DNA from: Vigna angularis
Taxonomy: Eukaryota; Streptophyta; Magnoliopsida; Fabales; Fabaceae
Direction of reading: 5' to 3'
Assembly: GCF_016808095.1 (NCBI RefSeq)
Contig: NC_068970.1
Coordinates: 26,890,501-26,954,500 of the forward strand
Length of the DNA stretch: 64,000 nucleotides
The notes under the pieces are model-generated. The model was not told the origin of the DNA. It saw only the letters and a list, made by a program, of their open reading frames with translations, and ran no database searches. The position numbers and the translations under genes are program-made. Below are positions 1-11,807 of the stretch, one piece after another (position 1 is the first letter of the stretch; the number at the start of each line of letters is the position of its first letter).

Positions 1-2080
1 TGTTGACATCCGTTGAAGATGTCACCTCCGTTTAAAGGTTACGTTTTTTATTTTAGGGTTTGTTTTATTAGGGGACATCCGTTGAAGGATGTCACCTCCG
101 TTGATTTATACTTCCTCACGCTGGTTGATGCTCTGGATGCTCCTCGATGTTCCTCCACACCATGGCGGCGACATTCCTTCACACCATGGCGGCAATGGAA
201 GCTTTCAAACCAAAAAAATAAACTGGAAAGAAAAAGGAATGAAAGTGCGGGAGGTGGGGAGGTGAAACGGAAATGGGAAAAGAAAAAGAGAGTTCCATGG
301 GTGGGTGCTGGGAAAGTAAAATTAGGGTTTTAAATTATTTAAAATAGGGTAAGTAAAAATCTTTTTAACTTAAGGATATAATTATATTTAAAATAAAATG
401 GAGAGGTAGAAGAAGTATAGGGTGGTGGTGGAAGGAACAACACCCTGTATGAGATAAAAATGTTTGATTATGAATGTGACATCAGATTATAATATTTAAA
501 ATTATTACGCGTCACATGTTTTCATTAACTACACCTTCCAAAATCTTTTTTTTAAAGGAAAACGGAAAAATGTCCTTATGAAAATCTATAATTTTGGTTC
601 ATGAAGATTTTTACACAATTTCAATCTCTTCATTTTTAATTATCAGTCATTTTTGTTAAACATTAAAGTTTTACAATGTTGTCTTGCCATTAACGTTAAC
701 TAATTATTTTTTTAACTTAAAAACTAAACTAAAACATATTTTAATTCATTAAACTGTAAAAGATGATGTTCAACAATTATATCAAAGATAATTCATAATT
801 TTCTAAAAAGTAAGAAAAAATTAATTTGACAATGTAAAGGAACGATTCTTATATAGTTGCATACAAATTGTTCTTTAAAATAAAGTTAAATATAATTAAC
901 GATAATTAAAATTAATTTGATAACATAAAAACAATTATTTTTAGTTTCAGAATCAAAAGCTTTTAAAATAAAAGTTAAATAGAGTTACGGGTAGTTAAAA
1001 ATTAAGAGGAAAAAAATCGACAACAACTATGGATTTTGTAAAATATGTGAACTTAAATTGTAAAAAGAATTTAGAGACTAAAATCGTAAATGATCTAAAA
1101 TGTAGGAATTAAAGTTAAAACAAAGTTAGTGATGAAAGTAACTTACAAAAATATAGGAACAAATTTACAACTAAACCTTAAAAATATGTATAAACATTAA
1201 ATTACTTTTAATTATAAGAACTAAATCTATAAAAGGGTAATTTCCTTTTTTTAATAATGTTGGAATCTACCAGTTAAGTTAATTGCCAAGATTTAAAATT
1301 TACTTAGTCATAGGAAATAAGATTTTGTTCATGTGATCGATTTAAATAGCACCAACCAATGAGTAATTGATTCAATTAAAGTTGTATGCTGAAGTGCTGC
1401 CATTTCCATATAAAGAAATTGACCTCTTCCACCTTATTAGGTAATATGATTTTGTGTGTTCAACATTCATCCAACCTTTTCCGTATTTATGATCATTTTC
1501 AGTGGACCATCTTTATCTCTCAAACGATTTTGGATTGCATTTTGTTTTCTTTTTGTTTCTCACTTACAAATTGTATAAATAATTGAGTTCTTTTTCTACG
1601 TAATTTCTATTTCAGTCTCCTCTCCTATTGGTTACCTTCTCAAGGTAAAAGGATTTTAACACCATATGAATAATACAGTTTTTAATACATATTTTAAATT
1701 TGTTATAAAAATTGCAAGTTTCGATACACCTCACTTACGATTTAATAATTTTATAAGTTTATAGTTTTTAATCAATAATAAAATACGTGAAAGGTTATAC
1801 AGGTAATAATTATCTCATCGTCTAGTAAAAATGCTTTAATTTACGAAGGTAAAATACAACAAAAAGTTATAACATTTTAATGGAAAATGCTATTTATTCA
1901 GAATATAAACATTTCTTTGCGTGATATAATTTTTCTCCTTTATTAATTGCTGGGTGAGAATATGTTAAAGATAATAAATGCAGGCTATTAAATATTTAGA
2001 ATACTTGAAAGGATTCATTAAATAGTTTCAGTTTTGATTAATAATCATTAATTATTTCTGTAGCATGGGGCTAAAATGCA
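1..2080. other. AT-rich intergenic region
   Basis: I see no gene in this stretch. It is AT-rich with short open frames only and lies upstream of the ARM-repeat gene. The first 100 bases carry two hairpin repeats (listed separately). Positions about 560-1240 resemble a decayed repeat of the type with flanking 'rest of world' phrases such as ggactaaaa, but no ends could be fixed. Confidence 0.6.
4..93. repeat. two hairpin-forming direct repeats
   Basis: Two copies of a GACATCCGTTGAAGGATGTC-like unit occur at 4-24 and 74-93, each followed by acctccgtt. Each unit is an inverted repeat (TGACATC/GATGTCA in the first, GACATCC/GGATGTC in the second) around a loop containing GTTGAA. The origin is unknown; this may be the end of a TE that starts outside the window. 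Confidence 0.6.
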
Positions 2081-2171
2081 AGGCAATTTTCCTCAGCATG
2101 CAGTGTTTCTCCTAGTGAGTCCCCCTCAAGAAAGAAGAAGAAGGTTGAATATCTAGGAGGAAGGGAAGGAA

Positions 2172-3781
2172 ATGGAGAAGCAGAAAGGTGAGAAGGAAGG
2201 GTGTGAGAATGTGATGCTGTTACAAAAAAGTGTGAAGAAGCTTCACTTTGGAAGCTGGGAAGAGAAAGACGTGGCAGCAAAGGAGATAGAAAGGTTGGCT
2301 AAAGAATATGAGAAGGTGAGGGAATTGGCGACTGAGCTTGGGGTGCTCAGGGTGTTGGTTTCCATGGCGCTTTCCGACGTCGCTAGCCGCCGCCGAGTAG
2401 CACTCAAGGCATTGATCCACCTATCCAATGGAAATCACAAGTAAGATTCAAACACTCCTATTGATTTTAAAGATTTCTTGCCAATCAAAATTAGAAATCA
2501 GATTAAAAAGAAAAAACTTCATTAATAAGGTAATTAGTTCTTTAATCATTGACTGGTCATTCATGAAGTTAGCCAATTCTGGGAACAGAATATGATTACT
2601 AATGCCCAAACTGTTTTAAGCTTAATGAACAATATGATTCCGAAAATCACCGTTTTTTAAGATCATGGTGGGCAACTCTCGTTGTAGAAAGTATTATTAT
2701 TATGATTAATACGTAAGTTTTCATTTTATATTCAGAAAGAGACATGTAAGAAAAGAAGTTATAATATGGATTACGTATTACTTTCTTTAATATTGATGTT
2801 ATAACTTAAAATAATACATAAAACATAGTTTTTGAAGTTTATGTACTTAATGCTATAACCGTAATTCAGCTGCAGTTAGTTTCTTTTGTTGATACGATCT
2901 CGGGAATTTTGTACGTTTGTTCTTTTTTTTTTAGGAACAAGGCTTTGATAGTGGAGGCAGGACTGTTGTGCAAACTGCCTAAGAAAATTGACCTTGAAGA
3001 TGAATCAATAAGAGAGTTTGCAGATTTGCTCTCTTCGTTATCATCTCTTGGAAACATCCAATTTCCTCATTCTTCATTAGACTTTCTCCAATTTCTCATA
3101 GACATTCTAAAGTCATGCCCAAGCTTTGATACAAAAGAGTCGTGTTTGGTAGCCATGTGCAACATCTCAACCGTGCTAGAGAATGCAGGGCCTTTGATTT
3201 CTAATGGGGTTGTACCTATTCTCTTGGAACTGTGCTCAGAGAAAGGAACTTCAGAGAAAGCACTTACCATCCTTGGGAACTTGGGGGTGACTTTAATGGG
3301 AAAGAAAGCATTGGAGAACAGCTCAATTGTGCCAAAATGCTTGATTGAGATCTTATCTTGGGAAGATGAACCCAAATGCCAAGAGTTGTCAACTAATATT
3401 CTGATTATTCTGGCTCATAAAAATTCAACACAGAGAAGTAAAATGGTACAGTCAGGGATTGTTCCTGTACTTCTTCAAGTAGCTTTATTAGGGAGTTCTT
3501 CGGCTCAGAAAAGAGCACGGAAATTATTGCGATGGTTCAGGGATGAAAGCCAAATAGAAATGGGGCCACATTTAGGCCCACAGTCTTCAAGAATTGCATA
3601 TGTAACACTTAAAAATCAAAGAGACACAGAAGAAGGGAGGAGAACGATGAAGAGTTTAGTGAGAGAAAGTCTGCATAGGAATATGGAAATAATAACTAAA
3701 AGAGTTAATGCAGGTGAGGATTCGTCTAATGGGCTTAAGTCCCTGGTTACCAGCACAAGCTCCAAAAGTTTGCCAAACTGA
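2172..3781 (+). CDS. ARM-repeat superfamily protein (two exons)
   Basis: Two exons, 2172-2440 and 2935-3781, join through a 494-bp GT-AG intron (donor GTAAG, acceptor after a long T tract) and read through in frame (NHK then NKALIVEAG) to give 371 residues. The sequence is Leu/Ile/Ala-rich helical repeats typical of armadillo folds, for example LGVLRVLVSMALSD, then repeats around GVVPILLELC and GIVPVLLQVALL. A basic tail contains RARKLLRWFRDE followed by a Ser-rich end. No U-box is visible, so it matches the plant ARM-only proteins related to PUB-type E3 ligases rather than a ligase itself; the biochemical role is unknown. The start is the first in-frame ATG after a purine-rich leader, with no competing upstream start in frame. 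The gene faces the UBA2c-like gene convergently. Confidence in gene structure is high, in function low. Confidence 0.88.
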
Positions 3782-5130
3782 GGCTCATTCTATCTTAAAA
3801 TTTCTTAGAGACTTAATTGACCTGTGAAGACAGTCATTGATGGTACAGTTTAAGCGAAAGCAATTTTACGTGGAAAACTCATCCATCTGTATATTTGACA
3901 TTTCTACACAACTATCACAGATTAAGAAATAGTAATCAGTCTCTTTCCATTTTCACTTTTAACATTTCTATTATAATATACAGTATCCAAATAACTTCAC
4001 ATGTTAGTTTTATTTCTAGCGTTTCAACAAATAACTTAAAATCCATTTACATTCTATATATAAAAAACATTAGCCTATCTCAACGTCATTGCTATAAGAG
4101 ATGAACTTGTATTAGTACTACATTTATTCACAACTACAAATAATTATACATCTATATAGGCCTTTTAAACAAAATCTAGTCAAAATTTAGATCATAGTTG
4201 TTCAACGTGTAAAGGACCAATCACGTATTGGGGGTCAATTACAGTACAATGCGATAATTTGCAATTACAAACAACTTCAAACATATTTAGTCATAATCAG
4301 GCATAATACTTCGAATAATTTTCACTCTTAAAACCCGATCTCCAATCATGATTCAATCTACCAAGCGTAATTATTTAATACTACTTTACCTGTGGCAAAA
4401 CAATGAATTTTTCATCCTTAACCCGTGTCTTTCATTAAAATATTTTAAAATACACCAAAACATAAAACCCAAAATAGCATTATATATTTCGTATCGATAT
4501 GCATGCATACATCAAACGCTGACCAGGTTTATTCCATAGGGGAATGGTATAAAATCTTTCAGCATGACAATGAATTGTAAGGCAAAAAGAAAAAACCTCC
4601 AGATTTTTCTCAACAGATCTCTAACACCTGTCGAGCATGGATATTGATATCGTATCACGTTACTGATTTGCAACGGACAACAATCAAATGTGATCTTGCT
4701 TTCTACGAGAAGATGCACCATGCAAAAGTTGTCCTGATATTTGATTTTCACAACTGAACGAGTAGGGTCTATCTCCATGTTAACATAGAACATTGAACTG
4801 GATACACTGTCTAAATACAAAGTGGATATGATTTTATGTAGACACATTACATTTATTATGCATGAAAAGAATATATTTTGTTTCATCTCCAGTACAGATT
4901 ACATAACTAATAACATTATCTGGTCTATTTATTGCAGACAAGAGAGCACGAATTAATAATTGAATGTTACGTGCATGTGTAACCTCGAAAAATAAATCAA
5001 AAGCACTTATATTAAATTAAACCATGTCCCATACACTTATGCTAAGACGAATGTTTCCCTACAAAATTATTACAAAGTAATTGTCACTTTCAATGTGATT
5101 AAATAAGCAAAAGAGAATGTAAAGAATTTT
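3782..5130. other. intergenic region with 3' flank of the ARM gene
   Basis: No gene or RNA is recognised. The sequence is AT-rich, and the 3' UTR and poly(A) site of the ARM-repeat gene should lie in its first few hundred bases. Short frames on both strands show no family resemblance. Confidence 0.5.
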
Positions 5131-5235
5131 TACACTGTTTTCCAATCACAAGCCACTATGTATGATAGGTTTTATAGTAACTATGCTAATAGTTATTATA
5201 CCAATAGTGATTTTTGATTGGTCAACAGCGTTGTA
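5131..5235. mobile_element. short MITE-like inverted repeat
   Basis: About 105 bp folds back on itself. The left arm contains tccaatcacaagccactat and the right arm contains ccaatagtgatttttgattgg, with a central region rich in tagttactat. This resembles small legume MITEs. TSDs are not clear. Confidence 0.45.
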
Positions 5236-8200
5236 TAGTAATTAAAACCCTATGGGAAAATAGCTAGGCTCCTTCAATGAACATTTGGAAACCAAAATGG
5301 CATTTAAAAGTCCTAACCTCAGAAGGATAACAGCAAGGCGGTGTTGGCCGAACTACTTCAAATCGAAAACGACCAGGAGGATCACCTCGAAAATCATTAG
5401 AAAGAGCAGCACATATGGACATACACAAGTTTTGATACACAAGCAATCAAAATTAGAAAACATCGTAGAAACATTCCCAAAGAAACATACAATAATTTAT
5501 TTGGCTCAAAAGCATGATCATGACAGATCAAAATGAATAAAATAAACACCAAACTATAGCAAAGCAAGTTAATTATTATTCCCATGAGAAACACTTGCAA
5601 GACGAGACAAAACATTTTACGTAACAAAATTGCATTAACAAGTAGCCTGATTTAGCAAAGAAAGTAAGTAATAAAATAGCAGTAACATGTAAACTGATTT
5701 AAGAAAGAGCAGTAACAAGATCCTAATTGAAGCTTCACTATTCAACAGCAGCAAAATGAGAAATCAGGCAAACAACCAACACAATTACACTGTAATGCTC
5801 TTCATCTTCTACTATAAAGCCATCTATCTAAACTGCAGTTACCAAGAGCCCATCTTAGTTGAAACTTCTCCATGACAGCAGCCTCAAAGGTGGTGTTTAG
5901 TGTCAAATCAAGAAGAGATACAGCTTGAATAGAGTTTGGACAATTCTCACCTTTCAAGGTAGTTAAATGAGGTTGTGAGATCAAATTAGGTCCTAAGTCC
6001 AAATTCTAAGATTTCATACTTCACTTTTAACACAATATAAAAAAATGAAATATACCTAATCAAGGATGGTGTTTAGTATCAAATCCACCAGAGATAGGGC
6101 TTACATAGGGCTACGACAATTCCCACCTTATAAAAAAGTTTTACGAGGGTTGATTAGGCTCTAACCTAAAACCTTAAGAAGGTATAGAAGTCTATCCTAT
6201 ATCCATAGTTGGGCCAAATGATTGCCACACTCCAAGCTAATCGCCTTGGATGAGAGGGGATGTGCCAGAAAGCTACCTTAGCTGCAGTAACCCTTAGTTC
6301 TCTTTAGTTGCAACCTCTTTAAGGATTGCCGAATTTGTAGTCCCAAGGGTGATAATTTTAGGCTCAAATTAGATAAAGATAAGACTAAAATTGAGTTCAA
6401 AGCCAGGACAATATTTGCCTTACAAATTGATTGTGAGGTTCAGTTAAGACCTAAGCCAACATTATAAAGCTGCATACCTGACGTAATAGATACAAACAAA
6501 TAAAATACAAGTAAATCACCAATTAATTCTCAAACTCTCTCAAATAATTCCGAAAGTAATAAAACTTCAAGCCATCCCTAAAGTATACTTCTTAAAGGGT
6601 TTACTTTGATTTAAAATACTTCTAGGATTACTTTAGTAGTCTGTGTTACTTTAAAAACCACTCACGAGAGAGTGTAATATTTCAAGAATCAAATTAGTGG
6701 TTTACTCAAGAAAAAAATCTTGTTAAATTCTTTCGCTTTTCTACCTTTAATATTTATTTCAGAGCAGGTTAGGTGGGTGGAATGGAGCTTAAAAGTAATC
6801 ATTATAAATTTAACATTAGAAGGCTTTTACCTTTTATACATGAAAAAGCACGGCATTGCAATTGCCACATCAAGTTTAAGCTCTGATTTCACAACAAACA
6901 TGGTGGTCAATCTCACAGTTGGGATTTTTCAATTTACAAGTTTAGGTAAAATCGATAGCAGATCTCATCTTTAACACAGTGTGGATGAAGGCTTGAGAAA
7001 AATGTTTTGGTCATTAATTGAAGCTGAATTTAGTAAAATAAACAAGAGAAAGGATATTTCAAAATATACTCAAATATGTCATCGTGCAATTTTTAAAGGT
7101 GTTCACAACCATCCATTTCAGGGCAAACCAACTGTGCATCTCAACAAGACAATTCAAATAAGCCTCTAAAAGACTTGAGGCAACTAATTTACTCATTAAA
7201 TTTGATGCTGAATTTAGTACAAAACCATGACGGAAGGATATTTCAAACATTATCCAAAAGTATCACGAATGCCACCATACAACGCAAATAAATACTTGCA
7301 GTTATCGGAAATTAAAAGAATACATAAAGTCACCATGACAACCAGAGTAATATATGCAAGGAATATAGACCACAATAAAGAACAATTTCAAAATTTAATG
7401 TAACCACCTTAGCATTTAGTCAATAAATTAGGAAATAATCTAGGCAAAAACTATAAATAAAAAATTCTACAAAATTTCCACATAAGTACTACATTCAAGT
7501 ACTACGCCAAGTCATGTAAGCTTCAACTAACACCCATCATAAATGGAACCATAACACATAGATGCAGAGGTAGTGAAGCAGCAACAAATTACAGGTCCAT
7601 GTAACCAAAACCAAAGATTTCATTGTCTGCATGCACGAAAGCAGCACAACCATTTAAAGCATTAGCGTCCAAGAAGCCATCACAAACCTGAATGAAACAC
7701 CTATCCAAAACTCAAACCAATCATTAACATTTAATAACAAAACGAACTGTCAAAGCCCAAAAGAGATAACCATCACTCGAATGATAATTACAATCAACAA
7801 TTAAATAAACTTCAACATGCACAGACCATAAAGAAAAGTATGATGTGTACAAAAGAAATTAAACCCAATTCATACCAGCAATCAATTTTGCGAAACACAT
7901 TGCAAGATAAATGAGTCATTCAGACATACAAGTAAAAACCTGCATTTGCATTTTAAAACCATAACTCCATTTCTTTTAAGAAAAACCTAGAGGAGTTCTA
8001 GTAGCCCACTCTATTATCATTTACATTCTGTTGAAAAGTAGAGAATTAAGCATGAAACTCAATAATAAAAAGTTCCAGGACCAAATTTTTCTTTATAATT
8101 TCCAAGTCAATATTAAAGACTGCATTCAAAGGTGTAGTGCTTGCATTTCTCAACAATCTAATGCAAGTTCAGCTAAAACACAGATCCAGTTATAAATTAT

Positions 8201-8267
8201 ATATCCAATGAACAGAAGTATGGACTAATCAGCAGTCTACTATGCTTTCATAACGAAAAACATTACC
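5236..8267 (-). other. probable spliced 3' UTR region of the UBA2c-like gene
   Basis: On the minus strand the stop codon TGA is followed at once by G and then GTAATG, a good 5' splice site, so the coding exon appears to end one base after the stop. Exon-like, less AT-rich blocks with plausible splice sites follow downstream. One starts after CATTCAG at 7687 and runs towards 7500. Another lies around 5800-5900. A third at about 5290-5400 ends near a TCTGAG/GTTAGG donor. UBA2-family transcripts are known to have spliced and alternatively spliced 3' ends. The exact exons here are inference. The rest reads as intron, with a decayed repeat at 5936-6475. Confidence 0.5.
5936..6475. repeat. three diverged copies of a legume dispersed repeat
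   Basis: A phrase of the form gacaatt-c-cacctt...gtt-tgaggtt-agttaggcctaagcc recurs at about 5936-5999, 6112-6175 and 6410-6465, always in the same direction. It resembles a widespread legume sequence in which 'caattctcacctta' is followed by 'ttgtgaggttgagttagg'. The intervening bases are unrelated. It lies inside the presumed 3' UTR introns of the UBA2c-like gene. Confidence 0.55.
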
Positions 8268-9443
8268 TCAATAATAGGGTGGCACGCCTTGGTACATTCC
8301 TCCGGGAGGAGGTCTCGGCATAGGCACTTGCTGCTGTGGTGGAAGCGTGGAAGAAGCAGGGTAGCCATACTGGGAGCCTTCAGCGAACCCCCCACCAGAA
8401 TTGGGAGGCAGTCTAGTTCCGTAGTCACCGGAAACCGGTCCACCCATCTGCGAATTACCATATCCACCACCAATTCCGTGGCCATACCCACCACCACCAG
8501 AAACCTGAACCGGATTGTTATACTGTGGCACCGAGTGCTGTATTCCATAGCCATTCCCACCATATCCACCATACTGAGGTATCATCATAGGACCTTGTTG
8601 TTGCATCTGTTGCTGCGGATGTTGCTGTTGTTGCTGCTGATGCTGCGTGTGTTGATGCTGATGTTGATCCCCTCCAAAGGGTTTCGTCTTTTTGCTATCC
8701 ACAGCCAATTTGCAAATCACTTGGTGCCCATCAATGGTCTTAACAGGTTCCACCAACGAAGCCCTCGCACCTTCCTCCGTCTTATAAACGAAAAAAGCGA
8801 AGCCCCTCGATTTGCCGCTCGATTTGTCAAACCCTAGAGGCCCTTCCTCGACCTCTCCGAACTTGAGGAATTCGCTCAGTAGTTTATCCGAGGAAATCTC
8901 GAACGGCACGTTCCCGACGAAAACCTTCCTCGCTGATACGTCGCCGGAGCCCCCAGGTCCACCAGCTGCGGCGAGTTGCGTTACCGTCATGCGACCATCG
9001 ATCTTCTTGCTTGGGTCCTTCAGCGCGAGGATGGCGCCATCCACGTGGCGAAAGACCACGAAGCCATAGCCCTTGGAGCGTCCCGTGGCCTTGTCGAAGA
9101 TCACGATGGCCTCGTCGAGTTCGCCGAACGTGGAGAACACGCTGCGCAGGGTCTCGCTGGTGGTTTCGCCGGCAAGTCCGCGAACGAAAAGCTTACGGAG
9201 AGTAGAGTCGCGGTCCGCGACGGTGCGCACGGCGTCGAGGACATCGGAGTGACGTAGCGACGCTGATTGGAGGAGGTCGAGGAGCTGTTCCTGGGAAAAC
9301 GGACGCAAGATCTTGCGGATGTCTTCCGCTGCCAGGGGAGCGGTTGTGGGGACGGTGGCGGTGGGGAATGCTTGGGAGGGTGGTGACGACAGAGAATCAG
9401 TATCGCCGTTCTCTTCGGTCTTGCGCTTCTTCGAGAAGTCCAT
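8268..9443 (-). CDS. UBA2C: UBP1-associated protein 2C-like RNA-binding protein
   Basis: A single coding exon of 391 residues. The N-terminus is basic (KKRK, a likely nuclear signal) and is followed by a conserved helical block ([20 protein letters not shown], residues 41-60). RRM1 is at about 84-158, with RNP2 LFVRGL and RNP1 [11 protein letters not shown]2 is at about 173-249, with VFVGNV and RGFAFFVY. A Gln/His-rich stretch (260-283) precedes a Gly/Tyr-rich low-complexity tail ending PPYY. Two RRMs in this arrangement, without the long acidic N-terminus of UBA2a/b, fit the plant hnRNP-like UBA2c group. Those nuclear proteins are linked to UBP1 and to wound, ABA and senescence responses. 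The first ATG follows a short leader downstream of a good TATA box. The coding exon is GC-rich relative to its surroundings. Function is by family; the structure is clear. Confidence 0.92.
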   Translation of the reverse strand: MDFSKKRKTEENGDTDSLSSPPSQAFPTATVPTTAPLAAEDIRKILRPFSQEQLLDLLQSASLRHSDVLDAVRTVADRDSTLRKLFVRGLAGETTSETLRSVFSTFGELDEAIVIFDKATGRSKGYGFVVFRHVDGAILALKDPSKKIDGRMTVTQLAAAGGPGGSGDVSARKVFVGNVPFEISSDKLLSEFLKFGEVEEGPLGFDKSSGKSRGFAFFVYKTEEGARASLVEPVKTIDGHQVICKLAVDSKKTKPFGGDQHQHQHTQHQQQQQQHPQQQMQQQGPMMIPQYGGYGGNGYGIQHSVPQYNNPVQVSGGGGYGHGIGGGYGNSQMGGPVSGDYGTRLPPNSGGGFAEGSQYGYPASSTLPPQQQVPMPRPPPGGMYQGVPPYY

Positions 9444-9555
9444 GAAGAAGATTTGGGAATTAGGGTTTCAAAGAGAAAGGTTTGAAGTGAAGTTACAAAA
9501 CCAAATGAAGTGTTTCTGTGCACCCAAACTGAAGAGGATCTGTTTCCTGTTGGGG

Positions 9556-9563
9556 TATTTATA
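9556..9563 (-). promoter_or_regulatory. TATA box of the UBA2c-like gene
   Basis: TATAAATA on the minus strand, 113 bp upstream of the start codon at 9443. Transcription would be expected about 30 bases downstream, leaving an 80-90 base leader. Confidence 0.7.
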
Positions 9564-9569
9564 GGACTG

Positions 9570-10370
9570 AACCTGGTTTGCGTTGCGGGCGGATGACACT
9601 GCTTTGAACACGTATGTTTGTGCGTGCTAACGTGTTTTTCCTTTTTTTTTTATATATTAGAAAATAATTTTCCTATAAAGTGTTCCATATAAGGTTAATG
9701 ACCTAATTACCAGCTTATATTAACAACAAAACAATAAGAATATTTTAAAATATAGTATTATTTATTTCAATTTTATACAAACATTTGTTTTAATATTTGT
9801 TGGGTTACTTTTAAATTTTTTCAGTTTCAATTAAAAAATAAATCTATACGTATATATGTTTATTTTTTTATGATAATAAAAAATAATAAAATTATTATTA
9901 TTATAAAATTCTAAAAATTATAATAATTAGAAAAATATATAAACAGTATTGTCAATATTTGGACACAAAGAAAAAAAAAGCACATTAGACAAAATCTAAT
10001 ATGTTCATGCATTTAATCTTTTATATGTTGAAACATAATTCGTAATATAAACGTTTATTGCAAGTCTATGTTTTTTCACAGTAGTATAATAATAAGATAT
10101 ATAACATTTATTACTTGTTTCACTAGACGTGTTTTATCAAATATTGTTTATCCTTTTATAATTGACATGTCATTATTTATCTTACATATGTTTAGTAAAG
10201 ATATTTTGATATGCATTTTGTTTGGACATTATATTTCACTAAACGATATTTCGTTAACGGTTGTTTATTAAACTTCAAAACTCGAGTTGTCAGACAGTTT
10301 AGTTTCTCTAGACGATCTTATCTTAACATAGAAGTGAGAAGTGTGTTTGGTTTGTGAGACGTTTTAGAGG
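9570..10370. other. intergenic DNA with a dispersed 'TTAGACG' repeat
   Basis: No gene is seen. Positions about 10020-10320 resemble 46920-47400. Both contain phrases such as gttgtttattaaacttcaaaac and tttctctagacgatcttatctta, so this is one copy of a moderately repeated sequence. Confidence 0.5.
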
Positions 10371-10379
10371 ATCAATGAG

Positions 10380-11005
10380 GAAAGGTGTGTTTAGGTGAAG
10401 GAGGTGGAGTTTGGATTGAAGGAGTTTGAGCCACACTACTCTTATTAGGTCATTCTAGGCTAAAGTAACCCAAGTGGTCTCATCTAGCCACCTTCTTCCA
10501 AGAGTTGACTCAACCTCTTTTAGAGTATCAATAAACACCACCTCCATCACCATAAAACTCTCCAAGGCGGAGACACTTAGCCATTTTTCCCCATCATCAT
10601 TCGGCACATCATTAACCCATCACCCTCTCCATGGCTTCCCTTCTAGTTTTGACCCAACCTAGCTAAGAGATTGCCATCATTTGGTATCAAGAGCTTAAGT
10701 TCTTCAAGAGCTACGTATCTTGGTCTCTCTTTGCTTTTATTTTCGTGTTTTTCATGTTATTCCATTATTATCTAGTTGTAGTTATCTTGGAATGGTCCAA
10801 ATCAACCTCCTTTACTCTACAGTAGACGTTGATGATTTTCAAAATTAAATTGCATCTAGCTCAAAGGTCTAAAAAATACATATTTATAGTCAAATTAAAA
10901 CCCTTTTAGTTTAGTTTCCAACAAAAGAAAAATCATTTAATTTAGAGTTCTATGAATAAAGTTATGATCAAAATGTCAAAAAAGGTCATAAATGTGTAGA
11001 TTCAT
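10380..11005 (+). mobile_element. LTR end, primer site and leader of an old retroelement
   Basis: TGGTATCAAGAGC at 10682-10694 resembles the initiator-tRNA-Met primer binding site used by many plant LTR elements. It sits just downstream of an LTR-like end (ttgccatcat). The leader then continues to 11005, where it is cut by the insertion with TSD TTCAT, and resumes at 24486. Whether it belongs to the same element as the gag at 31-43 kb is inference, because the LTR-like ends at 10.68 and 46.85 kb do not match. Confidence 0.5.
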
Positions 11006-11807
11006 TGATACGACTGTCGCGGTCATACAAATTTGATTGCATTAAAGAATGCAGTATAGTGCTAGGAAGTGACTCCTAGGTCGTCTCTCAAGGACCAAAT
11101 GTGGTTCAGTTTTGGATCAAACACGAAGTAGGGGGGTGTTCTGAAAGTTTTTGGTTGCAATGAAAATTAAACACGACAGTAAAAATCCAATGGTAAAAGA
11201 CATCAAAATAAAATAAACGCGAGAACATTAAACGTGAACAAAACGTAAAACATTAAACGCAAAAATAAAAGCATCAGTAAAAACATACCATAAAACTAAA
11301 ATGGTAAAAACGAATTTAAAACAGTAAAACAAATTTAAAACAATTAAAACGAAATTGTTACAGTAAAAATGAAAATATAGTAACATAAAACAGTGAAAAT
11401 AAATCTGGAACAGTAAAAACGAAAATATAGAAAAATATAAAATACAGAAAACAGTAAATTTCAAAAACAGTAAAAACAGAATCAAAATTACTGCAGTAAA
11501 ATAAAGAAAATAAATTTACAATGAAAAATGATTAACAACATAGTAAAAACAACAGAAATTTAATTGCACAAAAATAACAACAGAGAATTAAATTACAGCA
11601 GAAATGTAATTACAGAAGTAAAATAAAAACAGTACAGACTTGGATGTTCAGAAAATTAAATCAAACTAAAATTGAATTGAAATAGATTACAACAAACAAA
11701 AGGAATAAAATTGGAACCTATGGTGTACACTGCTCAACTCTTAACCGTAAGACTCCATGCTGTAGTGCTGTGCTCTGCAAACTGGATCAGCTCCCTGCTG
11801 GAATTTC

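Noticed and set aside
8289..9257. Long plus-strand frames opposite the UBA2c-like gene
   Set aside because: Shadow frames of a GC-rich coding exon; the minus strand shows two complete RRMs.
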